From Cordilura impudica (Eukaryota; Arthropoda; Insecta; Diptera; Scathophagidae): DNA of 64,000 nucleotides. The stretch's first letter is position 1. Every line of letters starts with the position of its first letter. Below, piece after piece: positions 32,504-43,693 of this stretch. The translations under genes were made by a program, and so were the position numbers. Below the pieces are notes generated by a model. It was not told where the DNA came from. It did no database searches and worked only from the letters and a program-made list of their open reading frames with translations. The stretch lies in assembly GCA_963682025.1 (NCBI GenBank), contig OY821517.1:234133901-234197900 (forward strand), given 5' to 3'.

Positions 32504-32599
32504 TACATACATTTATTATGTTTTAGTTTTATAGCTAATCATATATTTTTTATAATATGAATTCGTACAGTTAGTGAAGTACAGTTATTTTTGTTATTA

Positions 32600-35415
32600 T
32601 GGATTTAATCAATAATATTATTAGTTTTTATCTGGGGTTAATTGCACAACAAATGGGAGTAATTAATTACAATTTTAATGTGGGGTAATTTGGGTCCACT
32701 AATTTACAGCACTAATATAAAGGGTTTTGTAAGAGCTGATAAATTTAATGTATGCCACATAAATGCTCAGAGCTTGGTAACTAAGGGTAATTCCGTTAAG
32801 TTTGGTGAGGTTAGACAGTTATTTGAACATAGTTCATATGATGTTATCGGAATCAGCGAAACTTGGTTTAAAGAGTCTACGTCGGATAATGCAGTTTCTT
32901 TCACTGGTTATAATGTTTTTAGGAATGATAGCTGTTGGGCCAGAGCTGGGGGTGTATGCCTGTATATATCGAGTACATATTAAGCGCGGGTAGTGTGCGA
33001 GAAAATGGAGGAAAATTCTATAGAGGGTTTATTCGTGCTTAGATAATTCTAATAAGCTAGTAGTGGGTGTTATTTATTTACCACATGGTATCTTTCCAGT
33101 GTGCGAAGATTTGTTAGGGGACGTGCATTTCGTCTTTCAAACATTATTTTGATGGGTGATTTTAATACCAATTTATTTGTAAAAGGGAAGTTAGTTAGAG
33201 ATTTTTGTTCAAGATCAGGACTATCTATTATTCATAACAATTTGCCAAATCACTTTAGGGAAGGTTATACCAATGCAACTTCAATTGATTTTTTTATGGT
33301 TTCAGAACCAGATTTAGTTGTTCAAAAGGCTCAGTACCAAATGCCTGTGCTAAATTCATGTCATGCATGTATATCTATTTCTTATAATATTAATGTGGAA
33401 AGAGTGTCGAGGGATTTTTGGTTTATGGATTATAACTCCCTTAATATGGAGCAATGCATATCCCAGTTGCAATCCAGGGATTTTTCTTACGTTTACAACT
33501 GTACTTCAGTAGATGAACAAGTAGCTTTTTTTTAATTCGGCTGTAATCGAAAATTTTTGCCAAAATGTTCCTTTCAAAAGGGCAGTACAAACACCAAATG
33601 ATAAATGGATGAGCTACCGGGAAATTAAGGTTGCAAGAGTTAAAAGGAATCTAGCATATCGTGCATTTAAGGAAGACAACAATTACGGAAGCAAAGAAGA
33701 AAAGCAAGTATAAGTTTCTTTTCAAATTGTAGTCAATCTCAATTGTGGCGAAGATTAAAAGCGGAAGGTGCCTGAGGACGAGGTCAAGAATTGTCTCTAG
33801 TGGATATAGAAGAGTTTAATAGAATGTCCATACCACCACCTATTTCTCGCTCGGAAGATTTTACATGCACCATTGACCCTTCTTTCAATGATACTGGTTT
33901 TTCTTTTAGAATAATAGAGGAGGTAGACATTTTAAATGCCATGCATAGCATTAATGCAAATGCCGTAGGTTATGATGGTATATCTTTACGATTTCTTAAA
34001 TTAATTTTTACCGGTATTTAACGCCGCTTAAAGTTTATATTTAATACTATTATTACATCATCTTATTTCCCTCAGATCTGTAAAATTGGAAGAGTTGAGC
34101 CTATCCCTAAGATAAAATCTCCTCGTGAGATATCTGACTACCGACCTATAAATATATTATCTTGTTGTTCCAAAATTTTGGAGATAATTTTGAAGAATCA
34201 AATCCAAAATCATTTACGTATGGAAAATTTGGTAAACAAATTTCAGTCAGGTTTTAGAAAGGGTTAAAATACAACAGGATTAAACCTCGATGTAGTGGAA
34301 ACTCTGAGACAAAATATGGATAAAAAGTACAATTTTGTAGTAGTTTTCTTAGATTTTAAAGGAGCATTTGATTCTCTCAGTATAAGTTTGCTTTTATCTA
34401 AGTTATCTAATCGGTTCAAATTTGGGGGTTCATCCTGTCGATTGATGAATTCTTTTTTAAGTGGGCGGAGTCAATATGTTGTTTTAAATGATGAAGTATC
34501 ATCGTCGCTAAGTACTTATAGGGGTGTAGCTCAGGGATCGGTTTTGGGTCCTTGACTTTTTATGTTATATATCAATGATGTTTTTTTGCAAGTAGATTTT
34601 GGAACATGTTATACTTATGCGGATGACATACAAATAGTTGCAAGTGATAATGGAAACGGTCTTGATTATTTAATTTTTAATCTTAATAGGGTTCTTCAAA
34701 GTATTTTGGAATGGTCAAACGGCAATTTTTTGAAACTTATCCCATCAAAGACTAGGGCTATGTCTTTTTCACATAGTTCCTGTTCTAGTATTGATCTGTG
34801 TTTAGGTAATGAACCAATTGAATTCGTCTCTTATCATAGAATGCTTGCATTGTACTTAAATCGAGATCTAGATTTTGGTTTTCATATAAATCATATTGTT
34901 GTCACAATCTCTTTTATATTGAGGAGGGTTTATACTTTGGGGTGTTATCTACCTATGGAGGTTAGAAAACGATTGGTTCTTTCTACATTTCTACCAATTG
35001 TTTTGTATGGTATGGAGATTTATTGTGGGACTTCCCAGCAGTATATTTTGAGACTCAAACATTGTTTTAATAGGATACTTCGTTATGTGTATGGTCTTAA
35101 ATTCAGAACTCGTATGACGTCTTATGTAATACATTTCATGGGCTGTGATTTTCAAACTTTAATCGGTACAAAGATATTACTTTTATGTATAAGGTTATTA
35201 AGTATGCTTTTGCCCCATATTTAAGAAACAGATTTAGGATTGGGAATTCTTCAAGAACACATATTTTTGTACCACCACGTTTTAACTCATTAATAATGAA
35301 AAGATCTTTTGTTGTGAAGTCAGTAGGGCTATGGAATTCTGTGGTTCCATGTACTGAACGGAAATTTTCGTATAATATTATGATGAGCTGCTGTCATCCT
35401 TGCCTTTTAACTTAA
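32600..35415 (+). pseudogene. LINE C ORF2 (endonuclease and reverse transcriptase), broken
   Basis: Endonuclease: FNVCHINAQSL (32742), DVIGISETWF (catalytic Glu), a frame break near 32983-33100, LMGDFNTNLF and TSIDFFMV. The SDH motif is read as SCHACISISY, so Asp is missing. RT: VGYDGISLRFLK, SDYRPINILSCCSKILE, FLDFKGAFDSLS, GVAQGSVLGP and CYTYADDIQIV (YADD intact). Then GNFLKLIPSKTRAMSFS, the thumb, and the C-terminal segment ending near 35415. In-frame stops lie at about 34019, 34265 and 34554, and frames shift near 33535-33790 and 35190. It would have reverse-transcribed its own RNA at nicked target DNA; this copy cannot. Confidence 0.88.
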
Positions 35416-35618
35416 TTAATCTTATTAATATTATATTTAATTATACTTTTATATTTAATATTTAATTGAAATATTGGTATTTTTGAAATATTTTTGAATT
35501 TTCAATTAATACATATAAATTGTATTAGTTTTAAGATTTTACCTGATGCCATATTATATTTCTGGTTTATAGGCCCTAAGGGCTTGAAAAACTATTGAAT
35601 AAATAAAAATAAAATAAA

Positions 35619-36784
35619 TAAATATCTAGAACCTCTTCCCTTAGTTTGTTAACAAAGGTCGCCGTGTTCCCAACATTAAGCGTAAAAAGGTAATTTTCGT
35701 TAAGGAATTCAAGTAATGCATCCCCCTTTGGTTACAGTTCGAACTTCCCCAAGCAGTATGGTGAGAATTCGGATCACACCCTATGACAACTTCCTTACCT
35801 TTTATCCTGGCCGGTTTTACCATCTCTTCCAGTTCCGACGTTGGTGGAGGTGTCGGCGAGTCCGAAGGGAGATAAACCGATGCCAAAAGCATCAGTTGGC
35901 TTCCGTGTTGCAGGACGGTGGCATCTGCGGTGGACAAGTCTGGAGAAAAGAGATAGTTAAGGTTTGTGAGACAAATAATACAAGATCTCGGTCGAGTTCC
36001 TGTATGAGCATAGAAAATTTGTTAATTAGTATCATTCAGTCCAGTAACCTTGTCATTTACTGCCCAAGGCCCCTGTAGTAGTATGATATGTAACTTACCT
36101 TTTTGTAATTTTTCCATCAGAGTTTGGGTAGCTGTTTTGCTCCGATGGAGGTTGATCTGCCTGAGCATGATCATTATTCGGCTAAAAGTTTTTCTTCTTG
36201 ATAGTTAGTTATTTCTTACTATCCCTTTAAAGCTGAGATGGATGGTGTTGGGTCAGTGGAAGTCCCCTCTTTTTTGCCCGCTTGGTTTCGTCATTTGCCT
36301 TATCCCAGCCAATGGTCGTCTTGCCTACTTGAAAGTAGACTGCGGCTGAGACGAAGAAGGCTTTACCTTTTGTGGTCTTTAGGCAAGCCATTGACTCCTC
36401 ATCAATCCACATAACGATAAGAGTGCCGTCTGTGCCCTCATCTCTGGGGAAAATCTCTCACTTGTCATTGGCTAGACCTTTATTCAGCTTTCCCAAGACC
36501 TTCACTACCTCTTCGCTAGAAAGTTTGCTGCCCCAACCTTTTATGAAGAAAGAGGCTTTGGTCAGGGATGGAATGTCCGCCTTTTTGACGAGGGATGTTT
36601 GGCACCGTCCCAAGGAGCTGGTATACATTACACCATTTTCTCCAGGGTTTGCACACATGCGTTGGGTGCAAGCAAAGTTCGTCCATTGCTGGTTTTTTCG
36701 CCATACTAGCATATGAAGTCGATTGTTACTTGCCTGATGGTGTAATCTGTTTTCTCTTCATTGCTTGTCTTTCACCTTTGGAAG
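35619..36784 (-). pseudogene. LINE B 5' part: ORF1 remnant and endonuclease start
   Basis: Reading right to left: ORF1 pieces SSEEVVKVLGKLNKGLANDK (36530-36458), then IFPRDEGTDGTLIVMWIDEE and KTTIGWDKANDE, a layout seen in LOA-type ORF1 proteins. ORF2 starts near 36170 with LRQINLHRSKTATQTLMEKL, then IILLQGPWAVNDKV. The usual catalytic Glu of QEPW is Gly, so the nuclease is dead. LLASVYLPSD and VIGCDPNSHHTAWGSSNCN (35800-35740) follow, and NVGNTATFVN just before the LINE C insertion. At its right edge it abuts the second copy (36785-36799) of the 15-bp duplication in LINE A. The total is about 3.4 kb without LINE C, so B was shortened by deletions. Confidence 0.83.
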
Positions 36785-37281
36785 AGTCAGCAATGGTTAA
36801 TGTCACAAACTATTTTTCAATAGTTCTTGCTTCATGCTTCATTCTTTCATCATGCTTACAATTCAACAACGAGTAAATAAATTGGGAAAACAAAGTAAAA
36901 TATTTAGGCGTTATATTGGGCCCTAAATTAAATTTTAGAGATCGCATACCTTATACAATAAACAAAGTCAATATTCATATCAAATTACTGTATGATTTAA
37001 TAAATGGAAACTCAATCCTCTCATTGGAAAACAAGATTATAATTTTTAAAGTAATATTTAAATCTGTCATGTCCAATGTGGGCTAAAGAAGCTAAATGTC
37101 ATCTTAGGAAACTAAAAATTTCCTTTCCTACAACCTTTCCTTTCAACCAAATATCTAACATAGAAATGATTGAACATAAACTAAATCGAATTGTAGAAAA
37201 CTTTAATTCCAGATGCTTGAATTCGGATTTTAAGTACATATCTGATCCTGTCTCTCACAATTTTAAGTGTATATTTAAGTA
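36785..37281 (+). pseudogene. LINE A, C-terminal part of ORF2
   Basis: Starts with the second copy of the 15-bp duplication AGTCAGCAATGGTTA and continues the LINE A frame interrupted at 27159. Recognisable pieces: WENKVKYLGVILGPKLNF (36880), LENKIIIFKVIFK, then after a slip KEAKCHLRKLKIS and MIEHKLNRIVENFNSRCLN. The end at about 37281 (CIFK then stop) suits the usual C terminus of Jockey-type ORF2. No 3' tail is clear. Confidence 0.85.
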
Positions 37282-37315
37282 AAAATTCTAACCTTCTTAG
37301 ATACAGTGGTGGGCA

Positions 37316-37990
37316 TTAGGCTATAATTTGCAAGCTTCTAGCTGGGCTGGTTTTAAAAGCTCCAGTAGTCTTATTTCTGTATTTAAGATTGGTTCCAAAT
37401 TTTTTAAATTTGTTTTGTTGGCAGTTGTATATATTATCGACGCTTAGTCCAAAGTGGGAAGTAATAATATTAATAATATTAACTAATATTTTAAGAAGAG
37501 TTTTAGGGTCAGAACCATTTTTAGACATCTTAGCATTTTGATGATGTTTACTTAGAATTAGCATTAGGCTTAATGCTTTGAATGTGTGCCTTAAAAGTGA
37601 GTTTTTTGTCGAAAATTAATTCTAAAAATTTATGCTCATCTACAATTTTAATATCTTTACCGCAAAATTTTAGTTAAGTGTTGTGTAAAACCTCATTATA
37701 GTGTCTGGAAAATCATATTGCTACAGTTTTTTCATCATGAAATTGAAAACCAATTACGTCATTCGAAGCTTCAAGTTTTTGAATAGTTGTTTGGAGTTTA
37801 TTAATTATAGCAGAACTTTTTTTACCAGAACAGTAAATAATAAGGTCATCAGCGTACAATAAGGCTTTAACGTATATGACAGTTGTTTAAAATGGCATCT
37901 ATTGCAAGAAGAAAAAGTGTAACACTTAACACGGACCCTGGGGGACGCCACACATTGGGTTGAAATGTGTCAAAGGTGAGGATTAATTCA
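37316..37990 (-). pseudogene. LINE E, I/R1-like reverse transcriptase fragment
   Basis: On the minus strand, GGVPQGPCL (37950), KALLYADDLIIYC (37850, YADD intact), KLEASNDVIGFQFHDEKT, HKFLELIFDKKLTFKAHIQS, GSDPKTLLKILVNI, then TTGAFKTSPARSLQIIA (37330). The order RT palm, thumb, C-terminal GAFKTSP block matches I/Jockey-group ORF2 proteins. Several stops and shifts. Both ends are lost, and the right end fades near 37990. Confidence 0.75.
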
Positions 37991-38365
37991 AAAGTTTAAG
38001 TTAATATATTGTAATAAGTTACGGTATCGGGTTAAAGCGTTATTTACTTTTTTTGTTATACTCTCTCAAAGTTCAATAATTTTCGCTAATTAAGTGGTAA
38101 AATGTAAAAAACTACGAATTTCATGTATGTTTTTTTGGTAGTTTGTTCAAAAATCAAAACTTTTTTTAAATGGAAGCTCAACTTCAGGTACTGGACCATC
38201 TTCATGATAAATTTTTTGTTGAAAAATATTGTAGAAACATATTTAACATTTTTTGAATATTATCCCAAAAAATGGGTATTTTTGAAATAAATATATACTT
38301 TGAAAGTGTTAATGGGTAAAATTGGGTAAAACTGTTTCCATAGTAAGTTACTGTGAGATTTCAGT
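37991..38365. other. Spacer, nothing recognised
   Basis: AT-rich, no coding or repeat signal seen. Confidence 0.4.
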
Positions 38366-39800
38366 TTTTTTTTTTTTTTATATAATCTTTATTCCATTAA
38401 TAAATAAATTTACAATTCAATAATTAGTGCCTCAGCGTCCAATGGACATTATAGAGGCGAGTTGGCAAACTATTTTAAACAAGAACTAAATATATGTATA
38501 CATAATTCAGTTTAGAGTTATATATATAAAAAAAGAAAAAAGAAGTATATATATATAAATACACATTAAGTAAAATAAAAAATAAAAATCTATCTATAAG
38601 AAAAGTAATTAATTGTATATGTACAATGAGATAAATATTCTTTGTTGCAAGATCTAATTACGAAAGAAGCATTTCCAATTTTTCAAGTAAATATTCTTTT
38701 ATCTTTCTTTTAAAAACTGATATTCTTTCAATGTTTTTGAGATGTTGTGGAAGATTGTTATATTCCAAACTACTCATGTGCTCCACTCTCTGTCTTGTGG
38801 TTTCCAATCTACACCTTGCAATTCGCAAATTCATGTTGTTCCTTGTATTAAACGCTGTTTGATTTCTGGAATATGTAATGGTATGATGACCAATATCATG
38901 TAAGGATTTATAGACATGAAGCAATAATTGCATTTTATGTAATCCATAAATTGGTAAAAGTGTCAATGATACTTCTTTATAAAGAGATAATGTTGGAAAT
39001 GTTAGTGGCAGACTAAAGACAGACTTCAATGCTTTATTTTGGACTCTTTGTAATGATTTTAATTCGGTGCTTTTTTTATAGCCATATATTATTGGCAAAT
39101 AATTCAAATGGCTATGTATCAATGCTTGGTAAATAAGAAATTTCGTTCTGGTATTGAATTTATTTTTAAATTTATAAATCAAACCAATAACAGCTACAAT
39201 TTTTGATCTGATGTGTTACATATGAACATCCCATGACAAATTAGTTTGCAGGTACATGCCAAGATATTTTGTTGAAGACGTTTCAAAAACTTCCCTTCCA
39301 TCAATAAATATACTAAAGTCTTGGTTGTCATTTATATATGGTCTGAATCTCAATAGTTTAGTTTTCTCAGAATTTAAGACAAGTTTGTTTATTCTAGCAA
39401 ACTCTGATATCAACGCTGCATCACGTTCCATGTGAGCTTTCAAAGCTGTTTCATGTTTATAAGGGTAAAAGATACATATATCATCCGCATACAAAAACAA
39501 ATTTCCAAATAAACCAAGATTCATTATATCATTCAGATAAACAGTAAACAACAATGGGCCCAAAACACTTCCTTGTGGTACTCCATATTCAACACTACCA
39601 AGATAACTTCTATTGTTGTTAACTTCAACAAACTGCTTTCGATTAGTTAAGTAGTTTTTTATCAAAGGTATTGATTTTCCGTTCACACCATAGTATCTAA
39701 GCTTATGTATTAGTATATCATGATCTACAAGATCAAATGCCTTCGAAAAATCGTAAAAAATACCAGCCACAAAAGCATTTTGCGTATATTTTCAATTACG
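38366..39800 (-). mobile_element. LINE F, 5'-truncated CR1/Jockey-like insertion with poly(A)
   Basis: The minus-strand element ends in a poly(A) run (a T-run at 38366-38380) preceded by AATAAAG-like signals. It begins inside the RT near 39800, the usual product of incomplete target-primed reverse transcription. I could not settle a target-site duplication. Confidence 0.8.
38658..39770 (-). pseudogene. LINE F reverse transcriptase and C terminus, single stop
   Basis: One frame over 371 codons is broken only by a TAA at 39216-39218. It opens at the catalytic-Asp motif FYDFSKAFDLVDHDIL, then RKQFVEVNNNRS, GVPQGSVLGPLLFTVYLNDI and LFLYADDICIF (YADD). NKLVLNSEKTKLLRF, KYLGMYLQTNLSWD, the thumb, and a C-terminal domain (LIHSHLNYLPIIYG, VEHMSSLEYNNLPQHLKN) follow. 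A few upstream residues (NAFVAG) are readable before 39770. Compared with full ORF2 proteins, the endonuclease and RT fingers are missing. The good state of the frame marks it as the youngest LINE in the window. Confidence 0.87.
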
Positions 39801-40258
39801 CAAAATATTTAACTTTCTTTTAAAAATTCCCAGTTTTCGGTACTGTGATTTTTGTTAATGGTGTTGTAAATATGTAACCCAGTATATCAACAACTTATTT
39901 TAATGATCATGTATATTAGAGTGGGACCAAAGTGAAAAAGTACAATGATAATACGAATTGTAGAAAACTCTTTAAATTGCAATAAAAGTTTCCGGTTTGC
40001 GAAATATCCATCGCCTAAATACTAATGCATTATATTTAATAAAAATCACTACTTTTACTTTATTCCACAAATTGAAGAAAACAGTAAGTCTCAATATTAC
40101 AAATTGTGAATTAACATTCTTTTAGTTCAACATACTTCAAATGTCTTAACCCTGGTACTTTTTAACATTTTGATTTTCAGTCCGCTCTAACGTAAAATGC
40201 CAAATATAAATAATAAAAAAATACCGTCAAGGTCCTACTCAGTGATGTCCTGCTATTG
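39801..40258. other. Spacer, nothing recognised
   Basis: AT-rich sequence. No CACAGTG terminus for the neighbouring Transib remnant was found here. Confidence 0.4.
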
Positions 40259-40642
40259 ATCGTTGACCAACCGAAGCCAGGCTTTAGAAACTCTAACGAC
40301 GGCCAAAGAATTGATAGAACGAATGCATGGATACTGGTTGTTGTATCCTGTTGACATGAGTTTCAAGTTGATACGTTTATGAACTATACTCACAACATGG
40401 CCAGACATTTCCTTAAGCTCTACCCGTTGCCAATTGGCCAACTATCTGAGGAAGCTCAAGAAGCTCGAAACAAAAATTTTAAAAATTATAGAGAACACTA
40501 TGCACGTGAATGCAGTTGGGCGAAGTCAAATGAAGGCATATTTAAAAGTTATACGAAAAAAATTCATCATATACCACAGATGGCACTAGATTTAATAATT
40601 TTGCCAACCACAACAGGTGAAGAAGAGGTTAATCATGAATAA
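40259..40642 (+). pseudogene. Transib-like transposase, C-terminal remnant
   Basis: Transib is a cut-and-paste DNA transposon whose transposase is homologous to the RAG1 core. A first frame (about 40269-40376) gives TAKELIERMHGYWLLYPV. After a frame break, 40379-40642 reads THNMARHFLKLYPLPIGQ, then LSEEAQEARNKNFKNYRE. His-x4-His (HNMARH) corresponds to the zinc ligands His937/His942 of RAG1, and the Glu of QEARN to catalytic Glu962. The tail after that is degenerate (DDEE-rich). Everything N-terminal, including both catalytic Asp residues, is absent and no terminal repeats are seen. Confidence 0.8.
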
Positions 40643-41344
40643 GAAGATGATGACTATGAAAGTAATGATGATTATGATTAGTGTAAAATAAGATGTAATG
40701 GTGATTACAAGATCAAATACTTGATATTAAATTTAGTATAATATAATAAAAACATATTTATTTGCTTAATTGTTTTTTTAATAGGGCATTAAGTACACTA
40801 TAGTTTGCAATTTGATTCATTAATTTATCTCGTTAGAATCCAAAGTTACACAAAAATTTGGGACCCAAAGTACTTTTCCAGAAAAACAAAAAAGAGCTTG
40901 ACAGGTTTTAACAAATTAAAGAAAAAAAAAATTTCCCCAAATGGTAGTTTTTAATGCACTAATAATAATTTGTAAAAAAAGATATCTTTTTTTTAAATAC
41001 GGCTTCCCTGAATTAATCCTCATTTGACTATCATTCAACCCACTATGCGCCGTTTTCGAGACAGTGACAATTGGATGGTGTGTAAGATTTAGCCATTCTA
41101 GGGAGACAATATTAAATATCTTGGAAAAAATGAGGCTAGACTTATGAATTTTGGTACAAGCTGTTACTAGGCCAATATGTACCATTTCAAAATGGGCGAA
41201 ATTGGACTACTGATACGCCCACCTCCCATACAACTGCAAACATTTTTATCTGATATTATTCGCATTGGATAACCAAAAAGTAAAAAGCGGCGAGTATGCA
41301 TGAGACTGTTTAAAATAAATAATAAAGAGGTAGAAGTAACAATA
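40643..41344. other. Spacer, nothing recognised
   Basis: AT-rich. The minus-strand frame at 40916-41185 has no recognisable domain. Confidence 0.35.
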
Positions 41345-41359
41345 AGTGTTTAATTTTTT

Positions 41360-41880
41360 TACATTATTTTTATTTGTCATTCCATTTGTAATAATTAGAG
41401 AAGAATTTCTGGACCCCATAAAATATATATATGTGATCCTTATAACAAGCGGAGTTGATATAGCGATGTCCGTCTGTCCGTCTGTGGAAATTACGATGAC
41501 AACTTCAATCGGGCAGCTAGGGTGCTCGTTTGCATAAGGAATGATTCTCTGACTTTCTGAAAAGTTGGCAATTTAAAATCGTCAAAATCGGTTGAATGGG
41601 GCCCGAGATCTGAATGAAGAACTAAAAAAAGTCTTGAAAAAATATGATTTTCTATGTTGTTCTTGTCACGATGACGGCCTCAATAGGACAGCTAGGGTGA
41701 TCATTTTTGGTGGGAATGATTTTCCAAGATCATGGGAAGTTTTCTGTTGTAAAAATCACTAAAATCGGTGGAACACGTTTACGGTAACCTCGGAAAAAAT
41801 AAAAAAAATGAAAAATATGATGTTTCTATATTGTTCTTGTTATTATTCTAAATGTTGTATTGTTGTCAAAGCTGGACTTT
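41360..41880 (-). mobile_element. Family K non-coding repeat, copy 2
   Basis: Inverse orientation to the copy at 20760: TTTGTCATTCCATTTGTAA, GGACCCCATAAAATATATAT, TCCTTATAACAAG and GATATAGCGATGTCCGTCTG. It is followed by two diverged internal units with ATGACNNCCTCAATNGGACAGCTAGGGTG near 41490 and 41670. Confidence 0.6.
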
Positions 41881-41887
41881 TTATTTT

Positions 41888-43165
41888 TGTAGTCGTTGTG
41901 GTAATACTATTATAATAACTAGCCCTTTGTAAATTTTTTTTATCGACTCTGTAGAAAAATTGTAAAGTTTCCATTGTTTTGGCATCACTAAAAAAAATTA
42001 GTTCATTTTTGACATCGCCACGAGCCTGCCTGCATAGTTTCAGATCGATTAAGTCACGGGAAAAGGGTTAAAAATCAATCCAAATTTTTTTCGACAAGCA
42101 GACACTACGAGTTAATATAATTGGAGTAAAAATTCACCAACATCTAAAGTAAGTAATGTTCAACTACTTAGTTGTTAATAAAAACAAACAATGTAAATTT
42201 ACCAAACAAAATTTTATGTATTAATTTATTTAAAATAAACACGAAAATAACTTTTGATGTTGTATTTTTAGTGTGTAATATTTACATATATGTTTACATA
42301 TATTAAATAAAAAAATAATATACATATATTCTATACATGTATATTCATAATAACCACATGTTAGAAATAAATCGGTATATTATTTTATATATATAAAATT
42401 CTCCAATATGTATTTTGTTTTAGGGAAAATACATTTCTTTTGTATTAACAGAACGTCACTTCATTTTGCTCAGTGTTGCTATGCCATAGTAGATGCCGCC
42501 GCAATTTTTGTTCTAATTAGCTTTGCAATCGTTATTTCTATTTTAACTTGAATGGCAACATTTTCAATTAAATAGCATACGTTTTTCCATTATTCTTTTA
42601 CAAATATGACCATAAGTTTGCCATATTAACTTTTTGTTGTGTTTACAAAATAGAGTTACCTAGTTCATCAATGAGTTTTTTTTGCTTTCAAAACAGTTCT
42701 ACATAGTTATATAAAATTATTATTCTGCTTTACCTACAAAATATCTGATTGCGATTACATATAATTTTTAAAAATTGTTTAAAATTACTAAAGCATTACT
42801 ATTGACATAAATACAAAATTGCACCTTTTAAATTTTCCGTTCAAATTTAAAAAAAATATCAATTCTAAAAATTGGAATTCAGGTTTCCAATTATAAATTA
42901 GAAAATATAAATTGAATTTCAGAAAATCATATTAAAACGTCGGATATAATAACTTGAAATTTAGAAGACATCAATTGAATTTTTAAAATAAAAATTTTAT
43001 TCTTTAAACACAAATTGAAATTCAGAAAACACCATATATGTTTACATTTAAAAAATCAACTGAAATTAAAAAAAAATATTGCGATTCAGGAGACATTAAT
43101 AGCATTTCAGGATAAGAAAATATTTATTTAAATTCAATGAAGTTTAGAAAACCTAATTTAAGAAT
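41888..43165. repeat. Repeat R, copy 1 (carries the empty Transib target)
   Basis: First of three diverged copies of a long AT-rich repeat (others at 43349-45240 and 46110-47492 plus 50648-50690). Landmarks are TTTCCATTGTTTTGGCATCAC (41970), CATCGCCACGAG, GTGTGTAATATTTACATATA (42272), ATAACCACATGTTAG, TGCTTTCAAAACAGTTCTAC (42688) and TTAGAAGACATCAATTGAAT (42961). At 42938-42942 it has a single CGTCG where copy 3 has a Transib insertion between two CGTCG. At about 42680 it lacks the H element that copy 3 carries. No coding capacity. Confidence 0.8.
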
Positions 43166-43693
43166 TGCGAACATAAAAATTGTTACATAAATAAAGCGCA
43201 ATTTGATGAGAATGTTATTTATATATTATTTTTCACAATTTTTTTGGATGAAAATTTTAAGTTTTTCAGAAAATAAAGATAAAAAATATTTTATTTAAAA
43301 TTTTTGGGACATTTGGTTTTTGCGTTTGGCATCCCTAATTTTAATGGTTGTTGTGGTGATAATATAACAAAAACTAACTCAAAAGACCAAGCTAGAAAAA
43401 TTTAAAAGTTTCCATTGTCTTGGCATCACTAAAAAAAATTTGTCAGATCATTTTTGTCATCGCCACGAGTCTGTCTGCAAAGCTTCAGATCGATTGGTTC
43501 ACGCGAAAAATCGATCCAAAGTTTGTCGACAAACAGACAAACAGACAAATAATGCTAAACTACCTAGTTATTAATAAAAAAATAATGTAAATTTACCAAA
43601 AAAATTTATTATGTATTAATTTATTTAAAGAAAAACACATCGTTAACTTTTGATGTTGGATTTTTGCTCGAATATCTGCATATACATACATAT

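Larger units (their letters stand above)
29415..35618 (+). mobile_element. LINE C, CR1/Jockey-like non-LTR retrotransposon
   Basis: A 5'UTR, ORF1 and ORF2 followed by a short A-rich tail of AATAAA repeats, inserted in LINE B. The 9-bp duplication TAAATATCT at 29406-29414 and 35619-35627 flanks it; since the tail is A/T-rich, the exact boundary could move by a few bases. Removing the insert and one duplication brings the LINE B endonuclease back into one frame (EEVLDI then ICSKNLMDDIQDW) apart from a single stop codon. The element is in turn split by a Tc1 element at 30931-32503, between ORF1 and ORF2. Confidence 0.87.

Noticed and set aside
36372..36876. Plus-strand frames at 36372 and 36595
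   Set aside because: Antisense shadows of the LINE B ORF1 remnant.
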